Positions 1-8,707 of a DNA stretch of 64,000 nt are shown here, piece by piece. This DNA is from JAHDCJ01 sp039028895. Lineage in GTDB: Bacteria > Bacteroidota > Bacteroidia > Chitinophagales > Saprospiraceae. Under the pieces are notes generated by a model. The model had not been told where the DNA came from. It did not search any database and saw only the letters and a list, made by a program, of their open reading frames with translations. The translations under genes were made by a program, and so were the position numbers. The stretch is taken from contig JBCCHF010000034.1 in assembly GCA_039028895.1 (NCBI GenBank), positions 10,757-74,756 on the forward strand, given 5' to 3'. Position 1 is the first letter of the stretch. Each line of letters begins with the position of its first letter.

Positions 1-3000
1 TGAAAATTTTATCCTTGTCGGCAATGGTGTGATGAAGGAGGGTTAATCTTGACTCAAGAGTTTTAATAACTTTCATTGGCTTACTGCCAGAATATGGTGC
101 AACGAACAGGTATGCATTCCCTGCATTAGCTGAATCTAACAACAGGTCTACCATAAACGAATACGTTTTATTATCCAACTTTCCATTTATTGGGAAATTT
201 CTGCGAATCAGGCTGTTTGGAAACCGAGTACTTAGTGCAGCATATAACTTTTCAGAAAAGTCTAAAATATCCGCCGGTCGAATCCCTTTTGTTAAATTAT
301 TAAGGTCCAGTTCCTCCTCTACCTGTTGTAACCTTGATTCCCTGGATCTATCAACTCTATCGCCACAAATAATTTTTGATACCACAGGGATTAGCTCAAA
401 TTCATCAACCCCTTCTTTAAATTCCAAAGGTGAACTAAACTGTATTTCACTTATTTTTGATACCACTGCTTTTGATCCAATATTCAACGCTTGATAAGGA
501 TCAATATAAGCATCGGGTTGATTGACGGCCCCTTTTCTTGGTTCCAGAAACACGATATTTTCCCGTTCAGGTTCAGCATAGCCAAAGTCCCTGGGGAATA
601 CCTTGGCTAAGAGATTCATTGGTATTTTCTTATCCTTCCAATTCCATGTGTTTTCTTCTTTTGATAAATCAAGAAAAGGGATTGAATCATCACCTTCATT
701 TCCTACACGATTCAACCAAGCGGACGGCCATTTTCTTGTGGTCAGGATAAGGTAATCTCTTGCTCTTGTGATGCCCACGTATAACAAACGGGCTTCTTCT
801 TTCAATGCTTTGACTTTGACCTCTTGTTTTATCTCTGAGGCTTCTACCCGCTCCTGGAGATTGGTTCCCCGATGTTGGTCAGCGTAAGGGTTGATCCAAT
901 ATCTTAACCACCTTCCGGATAATGGCTGCTCAAGATCAATTTCGTAGTTCTCCTGTTCAATGGCCATTCCCCAGACTTTGTCATGCAAGCTACTTTCAAG
1001 ACTATGACAAATTACTACAGGCCATTCCAGTCCTTTACTTTTGTGATAGGTTAAAACATTAACAGCATTTTCATTTTCACCCGAACCTTGTTCATCCAGC
1101 AAAGCTTCTGCCCTTTCGTTTATCCAAAGTAATAATCCACCAAGGGAAGCTGCAGAATTTAAACGGTTACAAGATTCTTCGTAATCCAAGGCCATTTTCC
1201 GAAAGGCATCCACATTATCCATTCTTTGCATCAGGTCTCCCCAGGAGGCAATGGTCCTGCGCAAGTCTAATTCCTCCAATATCAGGTCAAGAATTTCTAA
1301 TCCGGAGAGTTCTTTTACTTTTTCTCTCAGTTCATTTAACTGCCTGATAATAAGTTGATTCCCTGACCACTTTGGAATATAGGCTTCGCTTTTAAGTTGT
1401 TCAAGAAACTCAAGTCTGTCTTCAATAATATCTTCAATTTCGCTTTGTCTAGAAAGTAGCAGTAATTCAGCTACAGAAAGAGAGTCAGAAGGATGTAAAA
1501 TAAACTTCAGGCAAGCCATAATCAGTTTCGCTTCAGGAGTTTCCAATAGCCCTGACCGAGAAATTGAAGCTTTCATACCTGCTTTATGAAGTGCCTTTGC
1601 AATGAGCTGGCATTCTGAATTTGACCTACATAAAATGGCTACATCCCCTGGTTTTGCTTTTCTTGCCTTGTCACTGCCTTTCGGCAAAATGTGATGCCCC
1701 TGCAAAAGCCATTCTGAAAGTGTTGAAACAATACAATTCTCGAACCAGGGTCGTCCAGGGGGACGTTTTGATTCCCCCTCATGCTGGAAATGCCAATGCC
1801 ACAAGGCTGTACCCATTTCCAATGGTTCTTTTTCTCTGGTACGTTGTGGGGTAAGGGCAACCTGGTCTTCTGGTAAATCATTGAAGGCTTTACAGAAAAT
1901 GGTATTAGAAAAATATACAAGGTCAGCTCTTGAACGCCAGGATCGATCTTGTATATCTTCCGGTTTTACGCCTCCTATCGCATCAATAACTGCTTTCATT
2001 AGCGCTGGTTCCGCACCTCTGAAACCGTAAATTGACTGTTTAGGATCACCAACCCAGATTGAATGTTTCGACAACTTTGAGAGTTTAAGGAAAATCTCCA
2101 GCTGTATAGGATTTGTGTCTTGAAACTCGTCCACCATTAACAGGTCAAGTTCACTGACAATGACATCGCGTACTTTTTCATTATTGAGCAGGCGTAACAC
2201 ACTAACTTCCATGTCAGTGTAATCTATCAGCCCTCTACTCTTTTTGTAAGATTCGTATTCCTGGATAGCATTAATGGCAATGTTGAAAGTGGTAGAAATA
2301 AAGGCGCTTATATCTTTTCTGAATTCAGGAAAACCTTCATGAGTTTTTGCAAACGCCTTTAAGTCTGCAATGGCTTCTCTGCTCTTGGCTCCTGGTTTCA
2401 ATTTTGAGATTTTCACCCATTCAAACCAGTTTAGCTCTTCTTTATAATTCAGTTTATTCCACAACACCTGAAGGACATTTATGACATTCAATGTCACTTT
2501 CGTGCTATCTTCACCATTCCGGAGGGTATAAATAGTTTCTTCAAGTAATTGTAACAACTCAGCATTCCAAGCTTCAAGATTACCTTCGATCACTTCTGGA
2601 AGAAACGCAAAGAATCGGTCGATTGAACGATCTGCACTCAATTCAAGATCCTTTTCGGAAAAGTTATTGGCTCTCGCCAATTCAGTGATCGTCCTTACAT
2701 TATTCCGCCAGTCAAACCTGTCATTCTTGTTGAGACCAAGTCTTTCAGCCAACAACTCCATTTCCCTGATCAATCCCGGAGTCAAAACGGTTGCAAGAGA
2801 TTGATTAAACATAATTTGTTGATCTTCCTCTGCTATGATATCTACTTCAGGAGAAACACCGGCTTCAAAAGCAAATCGTTTGAGTAATTTGGCGCCCACA
2901 CTATGAACCGTTCCTATTAATGCATTTGAAATCTCCTTTGCTTCATCTCGGTAACCGTCTTCAAGAAGTTTTTGTCGAACCCGCTCTTTAAGTTCTGCAG

Positions 3001-3145
3001 CGGCTTTTTTGGTAAAAGTAGTGGCAATAATGCCTGATGGTCTGACTTTATGGGTATTATCTGGCCTAAGGAGATGCACCATTTCGTGGGTTAATCGGTA
3101 AGTTTTACCGCTGCCCGCACCTGCCGAAATGACCTTAATATTCAT
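1..3145 (-). CDS. UvrD/AddA-type ATP-dependent helicase-nuclease, C-terminus cut by window edge
   Basis: Superfamily 1A helicase of the UvrD/RecB/AddA type, expected to unwind DNA ends in double-strand break repair. An open frame runs from the ATG at 3145-3143 to the window edge (about 1048 codons). Visible motifs: Walker A AGAGSGKT at residues 8-15, motif Ia TTFTKKAA, motif II VDEFQDTNPIQ starting at residue 338, motif III GDPKQSIYGFRGA near 365, motif V-like TYHKSKGLEWP near 700 and motif VI LLYVGITRARD near 787. The region after ~1000 resembles the start of an AddA/RecB PD-(D/E)xK nuclease domain, but where the family has a D-x-K motif this protein reads LFVAPYSGS, so nuclease activity may be lost. 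It lies 13 bp behind the FAD oxidoreductase gene, probably in one transcript. No AddB partner is seen in the window. Helicase call very sure; AddA versus a plain UvrD relative is inference. Confidence 0.9.
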   Translation of the reverse strand, partial: MNIKVISAGAGSGKTYRLTHEMVHLLRPDNTHKVRPSGIIATTFTKKAAAELKERVRQKLLEDGYRDEAKEISNALIGTVHSVGAKLLKRFAFEAGVSPEVDIIAEEDQQIMFNQSLATVLTPGLIREMELLAERLGLNKNDRFDWRNNVRTITELARANNFSEKDLELSADRSIDRFFAFLPEVIEGNLEAWNAELLQLLEETIYTLRNGEDSTKVTLNVINVLQVLWNKLNYKEELNWFEWVKISKLKPGAKSREAIADLKAFAKTHEGFPEFRKDISAFISTTFNIAINAIQEYESYKKSRGLIDYTDMEVSVLRLLNNEKVRDVIVSELDLLMVDEFQDTNPIQLEIFLKLSKLSKHSIWVGDPKQSIYGFRGAEPALMKAVIDAIGGVKPEDIQDRSWRSRADLVYFSNTIFCKAFNDLPEDQVALTPQRTREKEPLEMGTALWHWHFQHEGESKRPPGRPWFENCIVSTLSEWLLQGHHILPKGSDKARKAKPGDVAILCRSNSECQLIAKALHKAGMKASISRSGLLETPEAKLIMACLKFILHPSDSLSVAELLLLSRQSEIEDIIEDRLEFLEQLKSEAYIPKWSGNQLIIRQLNELREKVKELSGLEILDLILEELDLRRTIASWGDLMQRMDNVDAFRKMALDYEESCNRLNSAASLGGLLLWINERAEALLDEQGSGENENAVNVLTYHKSKGLEWPVVICHSLESSLHDKVWGMAIEQENYEIDLEQPLSGRWLRYWINPYADQHRGTNLQERVEASEIKQEVKVKALKEEARLLYVGITRARDYLILTTRKWPSAWLNRVGNEGDDSIPFLDLSKEENTWNWKDKKIPMNLLAKVFPRDFGYAEPERENIVFLEPRKGAVNQPDAYIDPYQALNIGSKAVVSKISEIQFSSPLEFKEGVDEFELIPVVSKIICGDRVDRSRESRLQQVEEELDLNNLTKGIRPADILDFSEKLYAALSTRFPNSLIRRNFPINGKLDNKTYSFMVDLLLDSANAGNAYLFVAPYSGSKPMKVIKTLESRLTLLHHTIADKDKIF

Positions 3146-3158
3146 TGATTAATCTTAT

Positions 3159-4715
3159 TCAAGTTAAAAATTGCGCAACCGCTTTAGCTACATTTTGACC
3201 ATCCATGGCAGCTGATAAAATCCCACCAGCGTAACCTGCGCCTTCTCCGCATGGAAAAAGGCCTACCACATCATCATGCATATAGGTCATTTTATTTCTC
3301 GGAATCCTGATTGGTGAGCTGGTCCTGCTTTCTACACCGATAACATTCGCTTCAGCAGTGTAATAACCTTTCATATTTTTTTCATAGGTACGGAAGGCTT
3401 GTTGCAAACGATCAGCAAAGCTTCCAGGCAACAGTTTATTGAGCGGCGCAGAATGTAAACCTGGAATATAACTGGAATCGTTTAAAGAGGCGGAAAGCTT
3501 GTTTTGACAGAAATCTGTCATGCGCATAGCTGGAGCTTTCTGACTTCCGTCTCCTGCTGCAAACATAGCTTGTTCAACTTCTTTTTGAAAAATCAGACCG
3601 GCAAATAGTCCATACTTCTTATATTGTTTCAGGTCTGCTGTTTCTACAGCTACCACGATGCCCGAATTGGCATATTTCGAATCGCGTCTTGACAATGACA
3701 TGCCATTTACCACAATTTCTCCTGGTGAGGTGGCCGCTGGGACAACCAGGCCACCTGGACACATGCAAAAAGAGAAGACACCTCTTCCGGAAACCTGGCA
3801 TACCAGTTTGTAGCTAGCAGCAGGGAGACCATCTTCCCGGGGGTTTTGTCGGTATTGTATTTCATCAATTAAGGCTTGTGGGTGCTCTACCCTAACCCCA
3901 AGAGCAAATGGCTTGGCAGATAGCTTTACTTTTTTCCCATCAAGCAAGTAAAAAATATCTCTGGCCGAATGACCTGTGGCGAGAATGGTTGCCGCAGCTA
4001 ACCAGGTTTTATCATTATTAACAATAATGCCCTTTATTTCCTGTTTTTCTATTATCAGATCCGTAACCTTTGAATTAAAAAATACTTGTCCGCCATATTT
4101 TTCAATCGTTTCCCTAATCGCCTGTACAATACCTGGCAACTTGTTTGACCCGATATGTGGATGAGCATCAATAAGGATTTCAGGGTTAGCACCATGTTCC
4201 ACAAGGATATCCAGCACTTTTTTATAATTACCTCTTTTCAGGGAACGTGTATATAATTTCCCATCAGAATAAGTGCCGGCTCCGCCTTCCCCAAAACAAT
4301 AGTTGGAATCGGGGTTTACGGTAGCAAATTGTTGAATTGCCCTGAGGTCTTTTCTTCTTTCTCTTACCGTTTTACCCCTATCAAAAACTAATGGTCTAAA
4401 TCCCAGTTCAATGAGTTCCAATGCAGCAAAATATCCTGCTGGTCCTGCTCCAACTACGATAACTTCAGGTCGATTTTCAACTTTGCTAAACGTTGAGAGG
4501 ATTGGATTATGTTGAGGAGGATCCTCATTGACATAGACTTCCACTAACAATCGAAACACAGGCCGTCTAGGGCGCGCATCAATGGACCGCCTTATCTGGA
4601 TGATTGCCTTTACATCATTGGGGTTCGCCTTTGACGCAGCAATCGCCTTCTCTTTAATGAGGAGGTCATTCTTGATTTCTGAAGAGAATAATTTTAATTC
4701 AACGCGGTGAATCAT
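3159..4715 (-). CDS. NAD(P)/FAD-dependent oxidoreductase (COG2509-like)
   Basis: 518-residue flavoprotein. The first ~80 residues form a small N-terminal domain (MIHRVELKLF...), followed by a dinucleotide-binding motif VGAGPAGYFAA near residues 87-97 and a conserved FGEGGAGTYSDGKL segment near 145 that is typical of the uncharacterised FAD dehydrogenase family COG2509. The C-terminus carries a second flavin-contact motif, FPCGEGAGYAGGI, near 490. No signal peptide, so cytosolic. The true substrate is unknown for this family. It starts at an ATG, stands alone upstream, and is followed 13 bp later by the helicase gene, so the two are probably co-transcribed although no functional link is obvious. 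Family assignment is firm; reaction not assigned. Confidence 0.88.
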   Translation of the reverse strand: MIHRVELKLFSSEIKNDLLIKEKAIAASKANPNDVKAIIQIRRSIDARPRRPVFRLLVEVYVNEDPPQHNPILSTFSKVENRPEVIVVGAGPAGYFAALELIELGFRPLVFDRGKTVRERRKDLRAIQQFATVNPDSNYCFGEGGAGTYSDGKLYTRSLKRGNYKKVLDILVEHGANPEILIDAHPHIGSNKLPGIVQAIRETIEKYGGQVFFNSKVTDLIIEKQEIKGIIVNNDKTWLAAATILATGHSARDIFYLLDGKKVKLSAKPFALGVRVEHPQALIDEIQYRQNPREDGLPAASYKLVCQVSGRGVFSFCMCPGGLVVPAATSPGEIVVNGMSLSRRDSKYANSGIVVAVETADLKQYKKYGLFAGLIFQKEVEQAMFAAGDGSQKAPAMRMTDFCQNKLSASLNDSSYIPGLHSAPLNKLLPGSFADRLQQAFRTYEKNMKGYYTAEANVIGVESRTSSPIRIPRNKMTYMHDDVVGLFPCGEGAGYAGGILSAAMDGQNVAKAVAQFLT

Positions 4716-4795
4716 CAGGCAAAAAAAGTAATTGCCTCAATATAGGGAATTGTCGGATCGAATTAGCAGAAGAAATTCTTAATTAATGATTGGAT

Positions 4796-5191
4796 TTACT
4801 TTGCAGCTAATGATTCGTCATATTGCATACCTTCCGGGACGAAAATCTTAACCCTGATCGTTTCGTAAATTTCTATACTCCTGACTGCAAGTTTGTTTTG
4901 GAGGTTCTTGAAGTTCAGTAGCAGAGATTGACCATTTTCAGTTTTCTCCAGATGATATCTTCCTGCATCAATCAAAGCCTCGATAATATTCTTATTGGCA
5001 CCTTCAAGGCTAATTGTGGTTTCAACAAGAATACGAGATCCGGTCCATTCCTGGATTTCAACATTTGCCTTAAGGTCCAGTTCAAGAAGGTGTGCCTGTT
5101 CTTTCTCAAATGACTGATGTACAGTCCGAACAATTTGACCATTCGCCAGGAAAAAACAACATATAAATAAAAAAGTAAGTGTAAATCTCAT
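4796..5191 (-). CDS. Small secreted protein, paralog of the 5411-5851 protein
   Basis: 131 residues with a clear signal peptide (MRFTLTFLFICCFFLANGQ). The mature part is beta-rich and shares a pattern with the next gene upstream: a -V.I.EW.- core near residues 45-50 (VEIQEWTG), an -IEALIDAGRYHLE- segment, and a final V.I.VPEGMQYD strand. The pair looks like one family of small periplasmic or exported beta proteins, perhaps distantly like the DUF4097 adhesin-like beta-helix fold, but this is only an impression. It ends soon after the VPEG motif, 15 residues shorter than its paralog. ATG start. Function unknown; existence as a gene is well supported by the signal peptide and the paralogy. Confidence 0.7.
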   Translation of the reverse strand: MRFTLTFLFICCFFLANGQIVRTVHQSFEKEQAHLLELDLKANVEIQEWTGSRILVETTISLEGANKNIIEALIDAGRYHLEKTENGQSLLLNFKNLQNKLAVRSIEIYETIRVKIFVPEGMQYDESLAAK

Positions 5192-5350
5192 GAAAATCAG
5201 GTTTAGGTTAGTTAAGTTTCACTTACAGTAAATCAGTTTTTGCCACTATGACTTCCATACTGGCATTAGTTTGAGTGATATAAGTAAAGTACATCTGTAG
5301 AGGGCCAATTACCACCCGTCCTTTACATAATTGTGACATAAGAAATATGT

Positions 5351-5385
5351 AAAAAAAAGGGCATGACGCTTTTAAAGTCATGCCC
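5351..5385 (-). terminator. Intrinsic terminator of the 5411-5851 gene
   Basis: A perfect 9-bp stem, GGGCATGAC (5359-5367) with GTCATGCCC (5377-5385), encloses a 9-nt loop. Read on the minus strand it is followed by eight T residues (5358-5351). It lies 25 bp beyond the stop codon at 5411, so it should end that transcript and insulate the smaller paralog downstream. Confidence 0.88.
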
Positions 5386-5410
5386 TGATGAAAAATTAAG
5401 TTTATAATTT

Positions 5411-5851
5411 TTACTTCAGACTTGAGGTCTTTTCTTTAAACTCAAGGGATGTCTGTGCTCCATTAGAAGTAACTTCGACATTAACGTTGCTTGGAACGTA
5501 AACCGTGTAAGTAACATGCTCCACTAAAACCTGCCCTCTTAATTTCACTTCTTTCGCTCTAGAAGTAGAAGTTAGCATCAATGCGCCACCTTCTTTGCTA
5601 GAGACTAATTTGTACCTTCCTGCAGCGATTAACGCTTTGAGCGTTGCATCTGTAGAATTTTCAACTTCAATGTTGGTTAGAACGCGGACGAGCTTATCGC
5701 TCCATTCCTTTACTTCCACCTTTCCATCCAGGTTTAGGACCACTGCGTGATTGCCTTCCAGGTTGAAAGATTTAACGAAAGTTTTCTGGGATTGAGTGAA
5801 AGCAACCGATCCTATTAACACAAGCGCTAAAGTAAACCATAATTGCTTCAT
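5411..5851 (-). CDS. Small secreted protein, paralog of the 4796-5191 protein
   Basis: 146 residues, signal peptide MKQLWFTLALVLIGSVAFTQ. The mature part repeats the layout of its neighbour: an NLDGKVEVKEWSDKLVRV strand pair, an ATLKALIAAGRYKL segment and a TYTVYVPSNVNVEV strand, followed by a polar tail absent from the neighbour. It is probably exported; no lipobox is seen. It has its own promoter candidate (5874-5905) and its own terminator (5351-5385), so it is transcribed alone even though the paralog lies 219 bp downstream. Function unknown. Confidence 0.75.
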   Translation of the reverse strand: MKQLWFTLALVLIGSVAFTQSQKTFVKSFNLEGNHAVVLNLDGKVEVKEWSDKLVRVLTNIEVENSTDATLKALIAAGRYKLVSSKEGGALMLTSTSRAKEVKLRGQVLVEHVTYTVYVPSNVNVEVTSNGAQTSLEFKEKTSSLK

Positions 5852-5873
5852 AATTAAATACTTTAATGTTAAC

Positions 5874-5905
5874 TAAAAATACATTTTTTACATAAGAAAA
5901 TCAAC
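5874..5905 (-). promoter_or_regulatory. Bacteroidota-type promoter candidate for the 5411-5851 gene
   Basis: On the minus strand GTTG (5905-5902), a 20-bp spacer and TATTTTTA (5881-5874) resemble the Bacteroidota -33 TTTG / -7 TAnnTTTG pair with the usual spacing; the last base of the -7 box deviates. The start codon follows 22 bp later. Confidence 0.5.
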
Positions 5906-6296
5906 CAAAACCCAACAATATTTTACGGGTTCAAACATGCACAAAATTAAATTCACTTCAAAAAACCTGTAATTCATGCTTCAATACTGTAGATTTTTTA
6001 CCTGTTTTTTATCGGGCTGCAAAGATAAATTGTTTACACTTACAAAACAACCTCAATTAAAATAAAGTTCCGTATCAATAACCTTTTTTACACCAAATCA
6101 GAATAAAAAATAGATTAGTAAAAGATTCAGAAAAATATAAATTGGAATGCTGAACTATTTACATTTAAAAATAGTTCCATTTTAGTGAGCTTTTTTTTAA
6201 AAAAAAGCTCCATAGGAAGGAACAACCCGAAAGGCCCAAATCTTACATTGATTTTCTGGGAACATTTGTAAAATAATTGCAGAATTTTTTAAGAAA
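5906..6296. other. AT-rich non-coding interval downstream of hemH
   Basis: About 390 bp with no convincing coding frame on either strand. It holds the promoter of the small secreted gene at its left side and a perfect A/T-tract palindrome at 6187-6210 nearer hemH. No tRNA-like fold or other recognisable element was seen. Confidence 0.6.
6187..6210 (-). terminator. Perfect 24-bp palindrome, possible hemH terminator
   Basis: GAGC, eight T, eight A, GCTC: a perfect palindrome without a loop-forming spacer. It lies ~87 bp beyond the hemH stop on the minus strand. It can fold as a weak A:T hairpin capped on a GC clamp, but there is no separate U-tract, so the terminator reading is tentative; it could also be a protein-binding or bent-DNA site. 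Confidence 0.35.
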
Positions 6297-7316
6297 CTAG
6301 AGGTTTCCTTTCACCAGGGTGGTCACTGCGTTAATCCAGAGAGGATGATCGTTTAAACCTTCGACCAGTTGTACTTTTTCGCCACCCATTTCCTCAAACT
6401 CCTCCTGGTACTCTTCGCTAATCTCAATTGTGGTCTCAATACAGTCGCAAATAAAAGCAGGACAGAAAACCAATATCTTTTTAGCCCCTTTTTCTGCCAG
6501 AGCTTCAAGGACATCAGAAGTGTAAGGCTGGATCCATGGCGTTTTCCCCAGTCTCGATTGAAAGCAAACTGTATATTGATCGGGAGAAAGGTTTAGCTTT
6601 TTGGTGATTGCAGCTGTAGTTGCATAACATTGGGCACTATAACAAAACTGGTTTTTTTCAGAGATATTCTGACAACAGGATTCATCTTGCAAACAGTGAT
6701 TGGAAGTATCTGCTTTAATCAATTGCCTTTCCGGAAGACCGTGATAACTGAAGAGTATATGATCGTAAGAATCAATTTCATATTGTTTCCCTCTTTCAAC
6801 AAAGGCATCAATCATTTCAGGAAAGTCATAAAATGAGTTAATCATTTTCACTTCAGGAATTTCCCATCGTTTTGACAGAATCCTCATCACTTCTTCATGA
6901 ACAGAACCGGTAGTTGCTGAGGCGTATTGAGGAAATAAAGGCAGAATCAGCAATCGAGACACTTTTTGCTCAATCACCTTGTCAATGGCAGATTCAATAG
7001 ATGGATTCTGATATCGCATGCCTAACTCCACTACATAATGCTCGCCAAGCATATTTTGAACTTCATCTCTTAATTTATAACCAAATACTTTTAAAGGAGA
7101 CCCCTCTTCCGTCCAGAGTTGTTTATAAAGATCTGAAGAAGGTTTCGCTCTGAATGGCACAATTATGCCACGGACCAAAAGGTTGCGCTTCAGCCATGGC
7201 TCATCAATTACCCTTGGGTCTAATAAAAACTGTTTGAGATACCTGTAGACTGATTTTTTGTCTGGTGCATCGGGAGTGCCCAGATTAATGAGTAAAACGC
7301 CGGTTTTCTGATCCAT
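6297..7316 (-). CDS. hemH: Ferrochelatase HemH
   Basis: Inserts Fe2+ into protoporphyrin IX, or into coproporphyrin III in the alternative pathway, at the end of heme synthesis. 339 residues, a normal length. N-terminal GVLLINLGTPDAP motif, then RYQNPSIESA near 101, the SYHGLPER motif with the metal-binding His at 192, and FICDCIETTIEISEE holding the conserved acidic helix. A Cys cluster (C208, C214, C215, C225, C230) sits just after the active-site His; many bacterial ferrochelatases with Cys there are Fe-S proteins, but the spacing here was not checked. It starts at an ATG with a good divergent promoter (7341-7348), shared region with the CotH-like gene. Together with hemL at 10459-11748 it shows a tetrapyrrole pathway. 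Confidence 0.96.
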   Translation of the reverse strand: MDQKTGVLLINLGTPDAPDKKSVYRYLKQFLLDPRVIDEPWLKRNLLVRGIIVPFRAKPSSDLYKQLWTEEGSPLKVFGYKLRDEVQNMLGEHYVVELGMRYQNPSIESAIDKVIEQKVSRLLILPLFPQYASATTGSVHEEVMRILSKRWEIPEVKMINSFYDFPEMIDAFVERGKQYEIDSYDHILFSYHGLPERQLIKADTSNHCLQDESCCQNISEKNQFCYSAQCYATTAAITKKLNLSPDQYTVCFQSRLGKTPWIQPYTSDVLEALAEKGAKKILVFCPAFICDCIETTIEISEEYQEEFEEMGGEKVQLVEGLNDHPLWINAVTTLVKGNL

Positions 7317-7340
7317 TGATTATGTAGGGTTTGATAACAG

Positions 7341-7348
7341 CAAATGTA
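7341..7348 (-). promoter_or_regulatory. hemH promoter -7 box
   Basis: TACATTTG on the minus strand matches TAnnTTTG exactly, with TTTG 22 bp upstream. It lies 24 bp before the hemH ATG and overlaps the promoter region of the divergent CotH-like gene. Confidence 0.55.
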
Positions 7349-7349
7349 G

Positions 7350-7357
7350 TATTTTTG
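7350..7357 (+). promoter_or_regulatory. Promoter -7 box of the CotH-like lipoprotein gene
   Basis: TATTTTTG matches TAnnTTTG; the ATG follows at 7383. An upstream TTTG (7330-7333) is only 16 bp away, shorter than usual. It is back to back with the hemH promoter, so both genes are driven from about 30 bp. Confidence 0.45.
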
Positions 7358-7382
7358 AACATCAAAATCGCAAAGTAGTTCA

Positions 7383-8702
7383 ATGCACACCAAGGTTACC
7401 TCACTAATTTTAGGCTTTCTTTCATCTCTTCTGCTCTTCTCCTGCAATCCACTCGAAAAGGTAGATGAGGAGATAACTGAAGATACGATCTCCAAACTTG
7501 TCATCTATAAACCTTTATCTACCTTTCGCGCAGATAAGAGAACCTTTTGTGAACTAACCTATATCGACAAAAATCAAGACACCCTGTTTCATTGCCTGCG
7601 AGGGAAAATCAGATTTAGGGGAAATACCTCGCTTTACTTTGACAAAAAATCATTTAGTCTAAAACTGGACTCCGCCTTTGCCATGGAAGGGTTTCCGGCT
7701 CACCGGACCTGGATAATCAATGCCTCCTATATCGACAAAACCTTTCTTAGAAATAAGGTAAGCTATGATCTCTTCAATACTTATTCTGAAGATGGTATTG
7801 CACCAAAAATCAGCTTTACCGAGGTATGGATCAATGAAAATTATCACGGACTTTACCAGGTCACGGAACGGATGGACACAGACCGATTAAATATTGATGA
7901 AACCGATACTCTCGCTTTTCTTTTCAAGGAACCACCATTATACAATCTTCCGGAAAATCATGCAGAGAAGTTTAGGCAACTTGGACACTACTTCGCCAAT
8001 AATTCACGGTTTGACGACTATTCTGCTTCCGCAAAACAGGAAATGGTTGACAGGGCTTACTTCAAGCAACGATTCCCCAAGTATGGCGGTCCGGACAGAC
8101 GAGATATTATCTATGAACTAACCCACCTCATACACCATTCTCCTGATGGTATTTTCTCTGATCCCAACCAAGGTATTCCAGCCTATTTTGACATTAAAAA
8201 TATTGTTGATTGGCATTTACTCTTATTAATGACCAATAACAACGATGGGGTAAAAAAGAACTTCTATTTACATAAGGCCGGTGCAGGAAAGCCATTTATC
8301 TTTGTACCGTGGGATTACGACCACGGCTTCGGACGAGATGGAGACGGCGAACATAATGCTGAGGGCTTTGTACAATGGTACAGGACAACTCTTCTGAAAC
8401 GCCTTGTAGAGACCAATACCGATCGGTACAACGAAAAGCTGATCAACCGTTACCAACAATTAAAAGCGGAAGGTATTTTGACAAAAGATTACATTGCAGG
8501 TCAAATTGCAGAGAATGCACATTTGCTACGACCATATGCCTACCAAGATGCCGCAATGTGGCCCCTTGAAAAGCACAAGTTTTTCAAAGACACTGATTTT
8601 GACAAGGAAGTTCAGTGGATGACAGATTGGCTTGAGCTCCATATTCCAAGAGTCGAGGCATTCCTGGACACCCTAAGCCTTGAGCCGCTAATTATCCAAT
8701 AA
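7383..8702 (+). CDS. CotH kinase family lipoprotein
   Basis: 439 residues. Lipoprotein signal MHTKVTSLILGFLSSLLLFSC. CotH proteins are atypical protein kinases first known from Bacillus spore coats. The CotH pattern is clear: GKIRFRGNTSLYFDKKSFSLKL near 75-95, a WIINASYIDKTFLRNKVSYDL segment near 112-132, then EVWINENYHGLYQVTERMD near 147-165, and FVPWDYDHGFGRDGDG near 310-325 with the acidic residues expected to bind metal/ATP. Unlike the two CotH proteins at 44.4-47.7 kb, the WDYD acidic pair is intact. Outer or periplasmic membrane location inferred from the lipobox. Divergent from hemH; convergent with the response regulator, 5 bp apart. Substrate unknown. Confidence 0.85.
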   Translation: MHTKVTSLILGFLSSLLLFSCNPLEKVDEEITEDTISKLVIYKPLSTFRADKRTFCELTYIDKNQDTLFHCLRGKIRFRGNTSLYFDKKSFSLKLDSAFAMEGFPAHRTWIINASYIDKTFLRNKVSYDLFNTYSEDGIAPKISFTEVWINENYHGLYQVTERMDTDRLNIDETDTLAFLFKEPPLYNLPENHAEKFRQLGHYFANNSRFDDYSASAKQEMVDRAYFKQRFPKYGGPDRRDIIYELTHLIHHSPDGIFSDPNQGIPAYFDIKNIVDWHLLLLMTNNNDGVKKNFYLHKAGAGKPFIFVPWDYDHGFGRDGDGEHNAEGFVQWYRTTLLKRLVETNTDRYNEKLINRYQQLKAEGILTKDYIAGQIAENAHLLRPYAYQDAAMWPLEKHKFFKDTDFDKEVQWMTDWLELHIPRVEAFLDTLSLEPLIIQ

Positions 8703-8707
8703 AGCGA

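Noticed and set aside
5241..5265. TGCCA/TGGCA inverted repeat in the gap at 5192-5410
   Set aside because: Only 5-bp arms with no T-tract; expected by chance.
7383..8702. Spore-coat role for the CotH-like lipoprotein
   Set aside because: The organism is not a spore former; CotH-fold proteins are widespread in secreted proteins.
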